Made by a program: the position numbers and the translations under genes
Notes under the pieces: generated by a model
What the model saw: only the letters and a program-made list of their open reading frames with translations
Told to the model about the DNA's origin: nothing
Database searches by the model: none
From: Nitratidesulfovibrio sp.
GTDB taxonomy: Bacteria; Desulfobacterota; Desulfovibrionia; Desulfovibrionales; Desulfovibrionaceae
DNA: 64,000 nt
Assembly: GCF_040373385.1 (NCBI RefSeq)
Contig: NZ_JBDXXH010000001.1
Coordinates: 613,583 to 677,582, forward strand
Direction of reading: 5' to 3'
Shown here: positions 17,416-26,219 of the stretch, one piece after another
Layout of the letters: every line of letters starts with the position of its first letter
How positions within the stretch are numbered: position 1 is the stretch's first letter

Positions 17416-18663
17416 TCAGGAAGCGGGGCGGTACGCGGTGCGTGCCGCCTCTTGCAGTTCCGGGGGCAGCAGATGCAGCCACGGCGGCGGGCAGGCTGCC
17501 TGAAAGTCCGGCAGTTCGATGCGGGCATGGTGCAGGAACAGTGTGGTTGCGGGCAGGGGGCGTGCGGCCTGCGGCGCGTCCTGCGGCAGGGGAGCGGCGG
17601 TGATGGTGCCTTCAGGGGCACCGTAGCGCGTATCGCCCACGATGGGGTGCCCCAGCGCGGCGAGGTGGGCGCGAATCTGGTGCCGCGCGCCCTTGCGGAT
17701 GACGCAGCGTACCAGTGTGCACGGGGTGCCGGGAGCGACGGGCATGGCGGTGTCGTGCCGGGCAGTATCGTCCGCATTCGGCGAACCCTCCGCGGGTGCC
17801 GCGATATTCAGGACGCCCAGCGGAGTGACCACGGTATGGCGTAGCGAATCGGGCGTATCCTGCGGCAGGACGCGGGTGGTGGCCCGGTTGGCCGTGTCCA
17901 GGGCGCGGCGCACCGTCACTGCCTGGGCCAGTATGCCGTGCACCAGCGCAAGATAGGTCTTGGTCGCCTGTCCGGAATTTTCGGCAGCGTGGAAGAGGTC
18001 GGCGGCCTGCGGGGTGCGCGCGGCCAGCAGTATGCCCGAAGTGGGGCCGTCCAGCCGGTTGAGCAGGCGCGGGAAACCCGTGGCGCCTTCCATGCCGGGC
18101 AGATCGGGCAGGCGGAGCAGGGCGGGCAACAACGCTTCAACGCAGGGGGCGGCGCTGCCCGCTATGGCGGCGGAATGCAGCCCGCCGGGCTTGTACAGGG
18201 CCACCAGCCCGTGGGCCTCGGTCAGCACGCGCGGCGCAACGTCGGCATTTCCGGCGGCATCGCCGTCGGGCGTGCTGCCCGGCGAGAAGTTTGGCGCGAT
18301 GTCCTGTTGGCTATCCGGCCCGCCATTCGGCCCGGCATTCGGAAGGGGGCCGGGCATCGTGCCGCGCAGTGCATGCAGCGGGCGCACCTCCACCCGTTGC
18401 CCGGCCCGAACCTGCGTGCCCGGCTTGGCGGGGCGTCCGTCCAGCAGCACGGCGTGGGTCAGCCACAGGCGACGGCGCGCGCGCACACCCGCGTCGGGCG
18501 GAAGCAGGCCGGGGCTACGGGGGGGAGAGTCCGGGGACTGGTGCGGCTGGGGCAGTGTCTGGGACAGCAGGAGGGGCAGCAGGCGGGCCAGGGCGGCATC
18601 AAGCCGTGTGCCGTCGTCTTCCGGCGCGATGCATGCCGCCCCGGTGTTTGCCTCAGCGTTCAC
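17416..18663 (-). CDS. RluA-type RNA pseudouridine synthase
   Basis: Converts uridine to pseudouridine in rRNA or tRNA. The 415-residue product has an N-terminal S4-like region (RLDAALARLL, then LTHAVLLDGRPAKPGTQVRAGQRVEV) and a catalytic domain with LNRLDGPTSGILLAA, where the Asp is the catalytic residue. The C-terminal RKGARHQIRAHLAALGHPIVGDTRYG is typical of RluA/RluD enzymes. Two Gly/Pro/Asp-rich inserts enlarge it. It probably starts at GTG 18663, overlapping the upstream kinase by 11 nt with no ribosome site, so translation would be coupled. The target base is unknown. Confidence 0.88.
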   Translation of the reverse strand: MNAEANTGAACIAPEDDGTRLDAALARLLPLLLSQTLPQPHQSPDSPPRSPGLLPPDAGVRARRRLWLTHAVLLDGRPAKPGTQVRAGQRVEVRPLHALRGTMPGPLPNAGPNGGPDSQQDIAPNFSPGSTPDGDAAGNADVAPRVLTEAHGLVALYKPGGLHSAAIAGSAAPCVEALLPALLRLPDLPGMEGATGFPRLLNRLDGPTSGILLAARTPQAADLFHAAENSGQATKTYLALVHGILAQAVTVRRALDTANRATTRVLPQDTPDSLRHTVVTPLGVLNIAAPAEGSPNADDTARHDTAMPVAPGTPCTLVRCVIRKGARHQIRAHLAALGHPIVGDTRYGAPEGTITAAPLPQDAPQAARPLPATTLFLHHARIELPDFQAACPPPWLHLLPPELQEAARTAYRPAS

Positions 18664-20155
18664 CGGAGGGGGCCGCCAGCGCCCGTTCCGCCGTGGACAG
18701 GGCGCCCACGCGCAGCGGCACGGCCACCCGGAAGGTGGCCCCGCTGCCGGGTTCGCTTTCCACCCACACCCGGCCACCATGCGCGGTGACGATACGCTTG
18801 ACGATGGTCAGCCCAAGGCCGGTGCTGGCCTCGCCCGCCGTGGGGCGGGCGCTGAGCTTTTCGAACGACCGGAACATGCGCTCGCGCTCTTCGGGCAGGA
18901 TGCCGGGGCCTTCGTCCGCCACCTCGAACACCGCTTCCGTGCCGTCCACGCGCACCGCCACGCGTATGCGCGTTTGCGGCGGGGTGAACTTTACCGCGTT
19001 GCTCAGCAGGTTGTCGAACACCTGGGCCATGCGGCGCGGGTCGAACATGCACTGGGCGTGCTCGAACTGCTTGTCGATGCGGATGTTCTTGGCGCCCGCC
19101 GCCAGCGAGGCAAAGGACAGCCGCTCCGCAGCCAGCACCGCCAGGTCGCCGGGGTGCAGCACAAGGTCCAGTCGGCCACTTTCGATGACGGTGACGTCCA
19201 GCAGGTCGTTGACCAGTTGGAGCATCTCGTTGCTGGCCTGGTGCATGGTGCCCAGCACGCTGCGCTGGTCATCGGTCAGCGGTCCCAGCACCCCATCCAG
19301 CAGCAGGCGGCTGAAGCCCCGGATGCCGTTGATGGGGTTGCGCAGATCGTGCGCGGCCATGCCGAGGAAGCGGTTCTTGACGTCGTTCAGTTCCACCAGG
19401 GTGCGGGCGCGCTCCACCGTTTCCACGTTCTGGAGCACGCGGCAGTACAGTTCCTCGCGCAGGAAGGGTTTGGTGATGAAATCGTCGGCGCCGTTCTTGA
19501 TGAATTCCACGGTAAGCGGGCGTTCCGCGTGGACCGAAACCCCCATGATGGCCAGCGTTTCGCGCGGGTAACGTTCGCGGATGCGGCGGGTCAGCTCCAC
19601 CCCGTCCATGTCGGGCATCATGAAGTCGGTGATCACCAGCATCACGTCCGGGTTGCGTTCCAGCACACGCAGGGCCGTGGGGCCGCCCGATGCCTCGTAC
19701 ACCTGGAACATGTAGCGGCGCAGCTCTTCCTTCATGAAGGTGCGCATGGAGGGCGAATCGTCCACCACCAGGATCTTGGCCACGCGGTTGCGGTGCAGCC
19801 GGTCAACGGCGCGCACCACGTTGTCCACGGCGTGCTCGTCCTTGATGATGTAGTCGATGACGTCCTTGGAAAGGATGTAGCGGCGCGTGGTGTCATCAAG
19901 GCGCGAGGTGAACACCAGCGAAGGCACCTTGCGGGCGCGCGCCTGGTCCACCACCTCGCCGTCGGGGGCGTCGGGCAGGGTAAGGTCGAGGATGGCGAGG
20001 AACAGGTTGGGCCCCTGTTCGTCCATGATGCGGACGGCCTCGGCGCACGTGCCCGCCGTGAGCACGGAAAAACCGAGAAGTTCGGCGATGCGCGTGCGCA
20101 GTTCGTCTGCGCTGGCGCGGCTGTCCTCGACGATGAGGATGAGCGGATGCGTCAT
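18653..20155 (-). CDS. Two-receiver histidine kinase (REC-REC-HisKA-HATPase)
   Basis: Soluble 500-residue kinase. The first receiver (about 5-120) has Glu10-Asp11 and phospho-acceptor Asp57 in AILDLTLPDAP, with IKDEH at the Lys position. The second (about 130-250) has VVDDSPSM, TDFMMPDMDG and KPF. The HisKA has GMAAHDLRNPINGIRGF. The ATPase has FDNLLSNAVKFTPP, ADEGPGILPEE and TGLGLTIVKRI. Two input receivers suggest it integrates phosphoryl signals from other kinases rather than sensing directly. The start at 20155 has GGAG 4 nt upstream. It is followed by the pseudouridine synthase in an overlapping arrangement. Confidence 0.9.
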   Translation of the reverse strand: MTHPLILIVEDSRASADELRTRIAELLGFSVLTAGTCAEAVRIMDEQGPNLFLAILDLTLPDAPDGEVVDQARARKVPSLVFTSRLDDTTRRYILSKDVIDYIIKDEHAVDNVVRAVDRLHRNRVAKILVVDDSPSMRTFMKEELRRYMFQVYEASGGPTALRVLERNPDVMLVITDFMMPDMDGVELTRRIRERYPRETLAIMGVSVHAERPLTVEFIKNGADDFITKPFLREELYCRVLQNVETVERARTLVELNDVKNRFLGMAAHDLRNPINGIRGFSRLLLDGVLGPLTDDQRSVLGTMHQASNEMLQLVNDLLDVTVIESGRLDLVLHPGDLAVLAAERLSFASLAAGAKNIRIDKQFEHAQCMFDPRRMAQVFDNLLSNAVKFTPPQTRIRVAVRVDGTEAVFEVADEGPGILPEERERMFRSFEKLSARPTAGEASTGLGLTIVKRIVTAHGGRVWVESEPGSGATFRVAVPLRVGALSTAERALAAPSGER

Positions 20156-20440
20156 GGTGCTCCGTGCGGGCGTGCTGGCTTGTCGATCCCCCGGGGGAGG
20201 AACGGCAGTGGCAGGGTGCGTCATTTCGCACGGATTTGCAAGCACCCGCGAAGGGCCCGAACGGCTGGACCCGAACGGCAGGGCCAGACGTGCATCAGGC
20301 AGTACGGATGGCCGGGCAATTACAGAGTGCCGTGGCCTGAGCGCGCGCCAGCGCACGGGCGTACCCGCGCAAATGCCGGGAAGAGCCGGGGCAGGCATGA
20401 ACCGATGCGGGCGGCCGGGCATGCGCGGCCGCCCGCATCA

Positions 20441-20707
20441 TCAGGACTGCTCGCTGCCTGTGGCATCCGTCTGGCGCGGCGCGAGCTGATATCCCATTTC
20501 CTGGGCCATGTACTCCAGCGCGGCCACGTCGCGGGTTACCCGCATGATTTCCAGCAGGGTATCCGCGCCCAGCTTGGCGCTGTGATCGTGTGGGTTCAGT
20601 TCTCGCATCATGGTGGGGTAGGGTTTGCCGATCTGTTGGGCAACCCATTTGGACCGCCGCGCGGCGAGCACGGCGTTCTGGGTGATGCTGGTCACGCTTC
20701 TGCGCAT
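20441..20707 (-). CDS. Phage CII-like small regulatory protein
   Basis: The 88-residue product resembles phage regulatory protein CII-family entries. It has a helix-turn-helix-like N-terminal half (ITQNAVLAARRSKWVAQQIGKPYPTMMRELNP) followed by TLLEIMRVTRDVAALEYMAQEMGY. A near-perfect AGGAGGT lies 6 nt before the ATG at 20707, so the open frame extending to 21016 is not needed. Genes of this family usually sit in prophages, but no phage genes are adjacent. It may be a domesticated remnant. The regulatory target is unknown. Confidence 0.7.
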   Translation of the reverse strand: MRRSVTSITQNAVLAARRSKWVAQQIGKPYPTMMRELNPHDHSAKLGADTLLEIMRVTRDVAALEYMAQEMGYQLAPRQTDATGSEQS

Positions 20708-21196
20708 GGCGCTACCTCCTGCCTGCGGTGGCTGGAAACCGGCGCGCCCACCTGTTCGTTGGCGGCGCGCGGAGGGCACTGGACCATGGTATCGCAGAAA
20801 CCATGAAGCCGGGTGGGTGTAAAGCTGATGATACGGTATTTTGGGCGTTGAGCGTGGCAGTATTTTCATGGTAGTGTCCCCCTGAATCGATGTAGGGTGG
20901 CACTGCATCGGGTAGGGGTTTTGCGCTTGTTTGGTCGCTGGGTGCTGCATGGTGCGGATGTGGGCCGCGTTGTGCCGCGCACCGGAATCGCCTGGTGCCT
21001 TCCGGCGCAAGGGCACGGGCGTATCGCCCGGCAGGCGGCGGCAACGCGGCGCAGGCAGTCACGGCCTGGCACGGGTCGGCTGGGCGCAAGGGGGCGGAAG
21101 GGGCAGGCATGGGGGACACGGCGCGGGCGATGCCCCGCGAACATCGGGTCAGGCCCCGGCGCGGCGGCGAGTTGCGGCGGGGAATAAGGGTGAAGC
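20708..21196. other. Divergent intergenic region
   Basis: This 489-bp gap separates the CII-like gene from the LuxR-type gene. It contains a moderately AT-richer stretch around 20815-20900 that probably holds the CII-gene promoter, but no clear -35/-10 pair or repeat was identified. Confidence 0.4.
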
Positions 21197-21892
21197 ATGG
21201 AGAGTGGGCGCAACGTGTTCATTGCCGCGCATCAGCCGTTGATGCGCGAAGGGTTGAAGGTGCTGCTGCGCGGGCTGGACGGGGTGCGCGTGTGCGGCGA
21301 GGCGTCGGACGGGCGCGCCGCGCTGGAAGGGTGCGAGCGGCTGGGGGCGGAACTGGCCGTCATCGAGTGCGGGCTGCCCCTGCTGGACGGGGTGTGCGTG
21401 ATGCGGATGCTCAAGCGGCGCCATCCGGCCCGGAAGGTACTGGCCATCGGCGGCGATGACCCGGCCATGCTGCGCCCCGCGCTGGAGGCGGGGGCCGACG
21501 GCTATCTGCTGCCGGAAGCCAGCGCCGACGAGGTGCGGCTTGCGGTGCGCGCGGTGCTGGCGGGTGGGGGGTGGCTTTCGCCGTGGGCCGCGCGCGAGGT
21601 GCTGCGCGACAGGCGCAGCACCGCCGGGGCGCAACCGGCGGAGCAGAAGCGTGACACCCTGGCCCTGCTGACCCCGCGCGAGCGCGAGGTGCTGCACCTG
21701 GTGGCCGAAGGATACCGCAACCGTGAGATAGCCGGGCTGCTGGTGGTCAGCGACAGGACCGTGGAAAAACACCGCGCCAACCTGTTCCGCAAGCTTTCGC
21801 TGCATTCGCAGGCCGATGCCAGGGCCTGGGCAGAGGCGCGCGGTTTTGCGCTGCGGCCACGACCGCGTGGCGAACGATTGGGGTTGGGCTGA
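21197..21892 (+). CDS. LuxR/NarL-type regulator with a degenerate receiver
   Basis: The 231-residue product has a NarL-like receiver followed by a LuxR helix-turn-helix (TPREREVLHLVAEGYRNREIAGLL, SDRTVEKHRANLFRKL). The receiver has lost its key residues. The acidic pair after strand 1 is Ala11-His12 instead of Asp-Asp. The phospho-acceptor position in VIECGLPLLDG is Glu57 instead of Asp. The conserved Lys position in GYLLPEAS is Pro106. It therefore probably works without phosphorylation, possibly locked active or ligand-controlled. The ATG at 21197 has AAGGGTG upstream. No partner kinase is adjacent. Confidence 0.88.
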   Translation: MESGRNVFIAAHQPLMREGLKVLLRGLDGVRVCGEASDGRAALEGCERLGAELAVIECGLPLLDGVCVMRMLKRRHPARKVLAIGGDDPAMLRPALEAGADGYLLPEASADEVRLAVRAVLAGGGWLSPWAAREVLRDRRSTAGAQPAEQKRDTLALLTPREREVLHLVAEGYRNREIAGLLVVSDRTVEKHRANLFRKLSLHSQADARAWAEARGFALRPRPRGERLGLG

Positions 21893-21959
21893 GCCGGGTG
21901 CCGAGCCGGGCGCGGCGCACGCGTTTTCGTGCCCGGCCCGTCAGGGCCGAGGTACGTGG

Positions 21960-22475
21960 CTATTCCTTGCGCACATGGCCCACGGTGCCGCCGGTCAGCC
22001 GCACCAGGTCGTCCGGCGTCAGGGGGAATACCGCGTGCGGGGTGCCCGCCGCCGCCCAGATGTCGGGCAGGGCCAGCAGGTCCGCGTCGATCAGGCAGCC
22101 CACCGGGGTGGCGTGGGCCACCGGGGGCACGCCGCCGATGGCGTAGCCGGTGGCCTGGCGCACGAAGTCGGCGTCGGCGCGGCCCAGCGGTTCACCCGCC
22201 AGCGCGGCGGCGCGTTTTTCGTCCACCCGGTTGGCCCCGCTGGCGATGATCAGCCAGCCGCGCCCGCTCTGCTTGCCCTTGAATATCAGCGACTTGGCTA
22301 TCTGGGCCACGGTGCAGCCCACGGCGTCGGCAGCTTCCTGGGCGGTGCGGGTGGAGTCGGGCAGTTCGCGCACCACGAAGCGCGGCGCGCTGTATCCGTC
22401 GCTTGCCTCGCGCACGGCCTGGTCCAGCCAGTCCTGCACGCGGCGCGCGCTGGGGGAAAGGGATGTGTCGTCCAT
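21960..22475 (-). CDS. YbaK/EbsC-type aminoacyl-tRNA deacylase
   Basis: Trans-editing protein of 171 residues in the YbaK/ProX family, which hydrolyses mischarged tRNA such as Cys-tRNA(Pro) or Ala-tRNA(Pro). Core features are DSTRTAQEAADAVGC, the conserved Lys in IAKSLIFKG, and TGYAIGGVPPVAH, which shapes the substrate pocket. The start at 22475 has AGGAGG 4 nt upstream. It is separate from the next minus-strand genes. The exact tRNA specificity cannot be read from sequence. Confidence 0.92.
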   Translation of the reverse strand: MDDTSLSPSARRVQDWLDQAVREASDGYSAPRFVVRELPDSTRTAQEAADAVGCTVAQIAKSLIFKGKQSGRGWLIIASGANRVDEKRAAALAGEPLGRADADFVRQATGYAIGGVPPVAHATPVGCLIDADLLALPDIWAAAGTPHAVFPLTPDDLVRLTGGTVGHVRKE

Positions 22476-22541
22476 GGTGCCTCCTGGACCTGTCCAGCGA
22501 AAGATGTTTCTCGGTGGGGGGATAGCCCATGGAGACGGGCA

Positions 22542-22570
22542 GGGCAAGTCCGGTAACTCCGGGCTTGCCC
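22542..22570. terminator. Hairpin upstream of the YbaK-like gene
   Basis: GGGCAAGTCCGG pairs with CCGGGCTTGCCC (one wobble) around a 5-nt loop. It may end transcripts arriving from the Fe-S/flavoprotein pair. No long T-run follows. Confidence 0.45.
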
Positions 22571-22633
22571 TGTTCATTGCCGGTTGCGGCGGCAGGCCAG
22601 GTGGCGCGACGGCAGGCCGGGGCGCCAACGACT

Positions 22634-22665
22634 GGGGAACCAGACGATAGGGGAACCAGACGATA
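22634..22665. repeat. Two perfect 16-bp tandem repeats
   Basis: GGGGAACCAGACGATA occurs twice head to tail, directly next to the hairpin that ends the Fe-S protein gene. Confidence 0.7.
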
Positions 22666-22688
22666 GGGGCGGCCCTGCGGACCGCCCC
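22666..22688 (-). terminator. Hairpin after the Fe-S protein gene
   Basis: GGGGCGG pairs with CCGCCCC, with two further pairs above a mismatch, 11 bp past the stop of the minus-strand Fe-S protein gene. It probably ends that operon. Confidence 0.5.
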
Positions 22689-22699
22689 TGCATGTATCC

Positions 22700-23626
22700 T
22701 CAGTCCTTGCCGCCCCCGTGCATCATGCGGATGTCCATGATGTCCTTGGCCGGGTAAACCCCGCTGGGGCAGGCCCGGCTGCACGCCAGGTGGCGTCGGC
22801 AGTGGCGTTCGCCGTGCGGCCCCTTGCCGATGTGCAGCAGTTCCTCGCGCCGTTCGGGGTGGCGGGCCAGTTCGCGGTTCAGCGCGGCCAGCGGGGCTGG
22901 CCCCATGAACGCGGGTTCTGCGGGGGATTCATGCCTGGGGGGAGCGTCTGGGTCATCCATGGACAGGGGCGTGGACAGGGGCGCGGCGTGGGGCGCGGGC
23001 AGGTGTGCGGCGTGGTGCACGGCCTGGGACGTGGCAGGCGGCATGTCGTCGGTGCCGTTGGTGACCGGGCAGGCCGACATGCACGCCCCGCATTCGATAC
23101 AGTTCTCCAGCCGGGTGTAGCGCGCCACCCCGTGCGGCACCCCGGTGGACGCCTTTTCCACCGGGCGCACGTAGCCCCAGTCCGGTTCGATGTGGGCGAA
23201 CATGGGGCGCATGTCCACCATCAGGTCGCCCAGCACGGGCAGCGAGCGCAAGGGCTCCAGGGTCACCACGTCGGTGCCCAGGGCCAGCATGCGGGTGATG
23301 CAGGCCAGCCGTTCGCGCCCGTTGATGCGCATGGCGCAGGTGCCGCAACTGGAATGGTGGCACGAATGGCGGTAGACCAGCGTTGGGTCTGACTCCACGC
23401 GGAGGCGGTCCAGCACGTCGAGCACGGAATCCTCGGGCCGCACCGTCAGCCGGAAATCGTCGAAGCGGGCGTTGGCCCCGTCGGGGCCGCTGCGCTGCAC
23501 CCGCACCGTGAGCGTGCGCGCCTGCTGCGGCTTGGGGGCGGGGGAGGGGGGAGAGGAGGGGGAAGCCGAAGACGCGGAGGTGGCGGCATCCGGCGATTCG
23601 GGCGCGGTCTTTTCGGCGTCGCTCAT
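22700..23626 (-). CDS. FrdB/SdhB-like iron-sulfur protein
   Basis: The 308-residue product has a Ser/Pro/Ala-rich N-terminus and then a plant-type [2Fe-2S] domain (CHHSSCGTCAMRINGRERLAC). A [4Fe-4S] motif follows (CIECGACMSACPV). A further Cys set (HCRRHLACSRACPSG) sits near the C-terminus, as in fumarate reductase/succinate dehydrogenase B subunits. A His/Pro-rich insert separates the last two. It starts 3 nt after the stop of a GlpA-like flavoprotein, with GGAG in the overlap zone. The two likely form a membrane-associated dehydrogenase passing electrons to quinone; no membrane anchor gene is next to them. Confidence 0.85.
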   Translation of the reverse strand: MSDAEKTAPESPDAATSASSASPSSPPSPAPKPQQARTLTVRVQRSGPDGANARFDDFRLTVRPEDSVLDVLDRLRVESDPTLVYRHSCHHSSCGTCAMRINGRERLACITRMLALGTDVVTLEPLRSLPVLGDLMVDMRPMFAHIEPDWGYVRPVEKASTGVPHGVARYTRLENCIECGACMSACPVTNGTDDMPPATSQAVHHAAHLPAPHAAPLSTPLSMDDPDAPPRHESPAEPAFMGPAPLAALNRELARHPERREELLHIGKGPHGERHCRRHLACSRACPSGVYPAKDIMDIRMMHGGGKD

Positions 23627-23629
23627 GGG

Positions 23630-24808
23630 TCAGCTCCTGTAGTAGGCCCGCGCGGGCAGCAGGGGCGTTTCGCGCGTGCGGCAGGGCGCGTCATGCCCGG
23701 TAAGGCGGCAGATGATGTCGGCGGTCTTTTCGGCCATGGCGCGCAGGGTCATGCCCTTGCCGCCGATGATGGACAGCAGCCCGGATACGTTGTCGCGCGT
23801 GCCGTGGTCGTAGCAGTCGAAGGTCCGGCTGATCTCCTGCGGGCGCGCGGCATCGGCGTTGCCGATGAGCGGGCGCGCGGCGGACCATGCCGAGCGGATG
23901 GGCGCACCGGCGCAGGCGGGCACCATTTCCGAGCACAGGCGCACCATGCGCGCCACGTGTTCGGGCGGAATGTCCAGGTGGTCGGGGTCTTCGGTGAGCC
24001 ACATGGAGGTGCCCAGCACCGAAAGGCGGCGCTGCGGCACGATGATGTCGCCTTCGCTGGCCTTGCGCATGCGGTTGATGACCATGTTGGTCACCCGGCC
24101 CTCCACGGCCACCAGCACCCCCGGTCCCGGCTGGATGGGCACGTGCACCCCCGCCAGTGCCGCCACCTTGCCCGCCCAGGCCCCGGCGGCGTTGACCACC
24201 ATGTCGGCGGGGGCGGACCATTCGCGGCCCCGCGCGCCGTGGGCGTCTTCCGTCAGGGTGCGCAGGCGCAGGCCGCGCACCGCGCCGCCCTGCACGTCGA
24301 TGTCCACGACCTCTGTGAAATTGTGGACCGTGGCCCCGCCCGCGCGCGCCGTGGCCAGAAAGGGCAGGGCCAGCCGCCACGCGTCGAAGGTGGCGTCCGG
24401 CACCTGCATGGCCGCCAGCACCGTGTCGGTCAGGCCGGGTTCCATCCTGCGGGCCTGTTCGGGCGTGTAGTCGCGCGTGGGAATTCCCGATGCCGCGCAG
24501 GCGTCCTTCAGCCGCTGGCGGTAGGCCATGTCCTCGTCGTCCAGGGCCACGAACAGGCCGTCATTCTGTTCCATGGCCTGCGGCACCAGACGGCGCAGGA
24601 TCATGTTTTCCTCGATGCATTCGCGCGCGGCCTCGGGGTCGTGCACCGCGTAGCGGGCGCCGCTGTGCAGCAGCCCGTGATGGCGGCCCGTGGCCCCGCT
24701 GAAGAATTCGCCCCGTTCGTAGATGGCCACGGAAAAGCCGCGCAGAATCAGGTCGTGTGCAAGGGCTGCGGCCGTGCCGCCCCCCCCGATGATGGCGATG
24801 TGTACCAT
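23630..24808 (-). CDS. GlpA-like FAD-dependent glycerol-3-phosphate dehydrogenase
   Basis: FAD oxidoreductase of the DAO/GlpA family, 392 residues. The dinucleotide-binding motif IAIIGGGGTAAALAHDLILRG opens the protein (Gly-rich loop near residue 8). GATGRHHGLLHSGARYA and the end motif IIGGKGMTLRAMAEKTADIICR match the GlpA/GlpD type. The start at 24808 has GGAG 5 nt upstream. It lacks the C-terminal Fe-S/BFD extension of E. coli GlpA. Instead it is paired with the FrdB-like protein just downstream, which suggests electron transfer from the flavin into that Fe-S chain. The substrate is inferred and could be another 2-hydroxy acid. Confidence 0.82.
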   Translation of the reverse strand: MVHIAIIGGGGTAAALAHDLILRGFSVAIYERGEFFSGATGRHHGLLHSGARYAVHDPEAARECIEENMILRRLVPQAMEQNDGLFVALDDEDMAYRQRLKDACAASGIPTRDYTPEQARRMEPGLTDTVLAAMQVPDATFDAWRLALPFLATARAGGATVHNFTEVVDIDVQGGAVRGLRLRTLTEDAHGARGREWSAPADMVVNAAGAWAGKVAALAGVHVPIQPGPGVLVAVEGRVTNMVINRMRKASEGDIIVPQRRLSVLGTSMWLTEDPDHLDIPPEHVARMVRLCSEMVPACAGAPIRSAWSAARPLIGNADAARPQEISRTFDCYDHGTRDNVSGLLSIIGGKGMTLRAMAEKTADIICRLTGHDAPCRTRETPLLPARAYYRS

Positions 24809-25499
24809 GCGTGCTCCGCTGTGGGTATGCTGCCGCCCCCGATGGCGCCGAAATCTTCCGGTCGTGCCGAAATCGGGCGGATACCGAAGGGGGCGTCCGG
24901 CGAACCGGCATGCGTGCGGTGCAGGCATGCCCCCCGCCCGCGCTCCTGATGCCGGGCCTTGGACGCCGGACCATGCTTCCCCCTAGCACGAATGCGGGGC
25001 GATGGTACAGTGCGCGGGCATGCTTGGCGGAATAAATCGGGGCACAGGCGGAAGCCGGGGGATGCCGAGGCGTGCGGCGGGTCTGGCGGGGCCGGCCAGG
25101 CCTTGTCGCGGGGCACGCATGCCCCGGCACCATGGGCATGGGGGAGGAGTGCGCCATGACGTTGTCGGCAGGGGGCGCGGTTGCGGGGGGCGACGCGGAC
25201 AGCCCCGACGCGGCGTGACGCGGACAGCCCCGACGCGGCGTGACGCGGGCAGGCCCCGATGCGGCGTGACGCGGCCCGCCCGGCGTGGTGCTCCGGCGCT
25301 TTACAAGCGGGGGCGGGCGGGGTAGCCAGAGTGCTTCCCACGCGACGGTCCGGTATCGGTGCGGTGGTGCCGGGGGGCGCCGCCGTCAGGGTGTCGGCAC
25401 GCCGGGCGAACCGAAGGCCTGCCTGGCCTGTGTGCGTCCGCCTGCCGCCCATCGTCCGCATCCGCGCAACCGGTTGCCCGTCTATCGCAAGGAGCCGCC
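24809..25499. other. Divergent intergenic region before queC
   Basis: About 690 bp between the flavoprotein and queC. It holds the 25-bp tandem repeats at 25195-25270 but no gene with a ribosome site. I looked for a preQ1 riboswitch ahead of queC and could not support one. Confidence 0.45.
25195..25270. repeat. Three 25-26-bp tandem repeats
   Basis: Units of 25, 25 and 26 bp built on GCGGACAGCCCCGACGCGGC plus GTGAC. The first two are identical and the third has a few changes and one inserted base. Confidence 0.75.
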
Positions 25500-26219
25500 A
25501 TGCATAGCAAAGAAACCGCCCTCGTGGTCCTGTCCGGCGGGCAGGATTCCGCAACGTGCCTGGGCTGGGCGCTGGAACGCTTTGGCCAGGTGTCCACCAT
25601 CGGCTTTCATTACGGACAGCGCCACACCGTGGAAATGGACTGCCGCCTGCGCCTGATGGACGAGGTGCGCCGCCTGTCCGCGGGCTGGAACGAGCGCCTG
25701 ACCGACGACACTACCGTGGAACTGGCCCTGTTCCGCGAACTGGGCCGCACCGCGCTGACCCACGACGTGGCCATAGAGATGGGCCGCAACGGGCTGCCCA
25801 CCACCTTCGTGCCGGGGCGCAACCTGGTGTTCCTGACGGCGGCGGCGGCCCATGCCTACCGGCAGGGCATCCGGCACATCATCATCGGTGTGTGCGAGAC
25901 CGACTATTCCGGCTACCCAGATTGCCGCGACGACACCATCAAGGCCATGCAGGTGGCCCTGAACCTGGGCATGGAGTCGCGCTTCGTGCTGCATACCCCG
26001 CTGATGTGGCTGACCAAGGGGGCCACGTGGGAACTGGCCCGGCAGGTGGGCGGCGACGCCTTTGTCGAGGTGGTGCTGGAACATACCCACACCTGCTACA
26101 AGGGCGTGCGCACCACCCGCCACCCGTGGGGCTACGGCTGCGGCGACTGTCCGGCCTGCGACCTGCGCCGCCAGGGCTGGGCCGACTACCTGCGCAGCTG
26201 TTCCGGCGGCGGGTGCTGA
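25500..26219 (+). CDS. queC: 7-cyano-7-deazaguanine synthase
   Basis: Makes preQ0 from 7-carboxy-7-deazaguanine, ATP and ammonia in queuosine synthesis. The 239-residue product has the PP-loop [10 protein letters not shown] at residues 9-18. Near its C-terminus it has the zinc-binding Cys cluster (CYKG, then [12 protein letters not shown]). The start at 25500 has AAGGAG 5 nt upstream. It overlaps queE (TGATG), and queD follows 140 bp later, so the three form one queuosine operon. Confidence 0.97.
   Translation: MHSKETALVVLSGGQDSATCLGWALERFGQVSTIGFHYGQRHTVEMDCRLRLMDEVRRLSAGWNERLTDDTTVELALFRELGRTALTHDVAIEMGRNGLPTTFVPGRNLVFLTAAAAHAYRQGIRHIIIGVCETDYSGYPDCRDDTIKAMQVALNLGMESRFVLHTPLMWLTKGATWELARQVGGDAFVEVVLEHTHTCYKGVRTTRHPWGYGCGDCPACDLRRQGWADYLRSCSGGGC

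Noticed and set aside
17960..20806. Long plus-strand open frame of 948 codons
   Set aside because: It is the antisense shadow of the pseudouridine synthase, the two-receiver kinase and the CII-like gene, all with motifs and ribosome sites. Its composition is His/Arg/Val-Gln rich and without any domain.
25271..25499. preQ1 riboswitch before queC
   Set aside because: The position is right for one, but no recognisable preQ1-I or preQ1-II core was found by eye.
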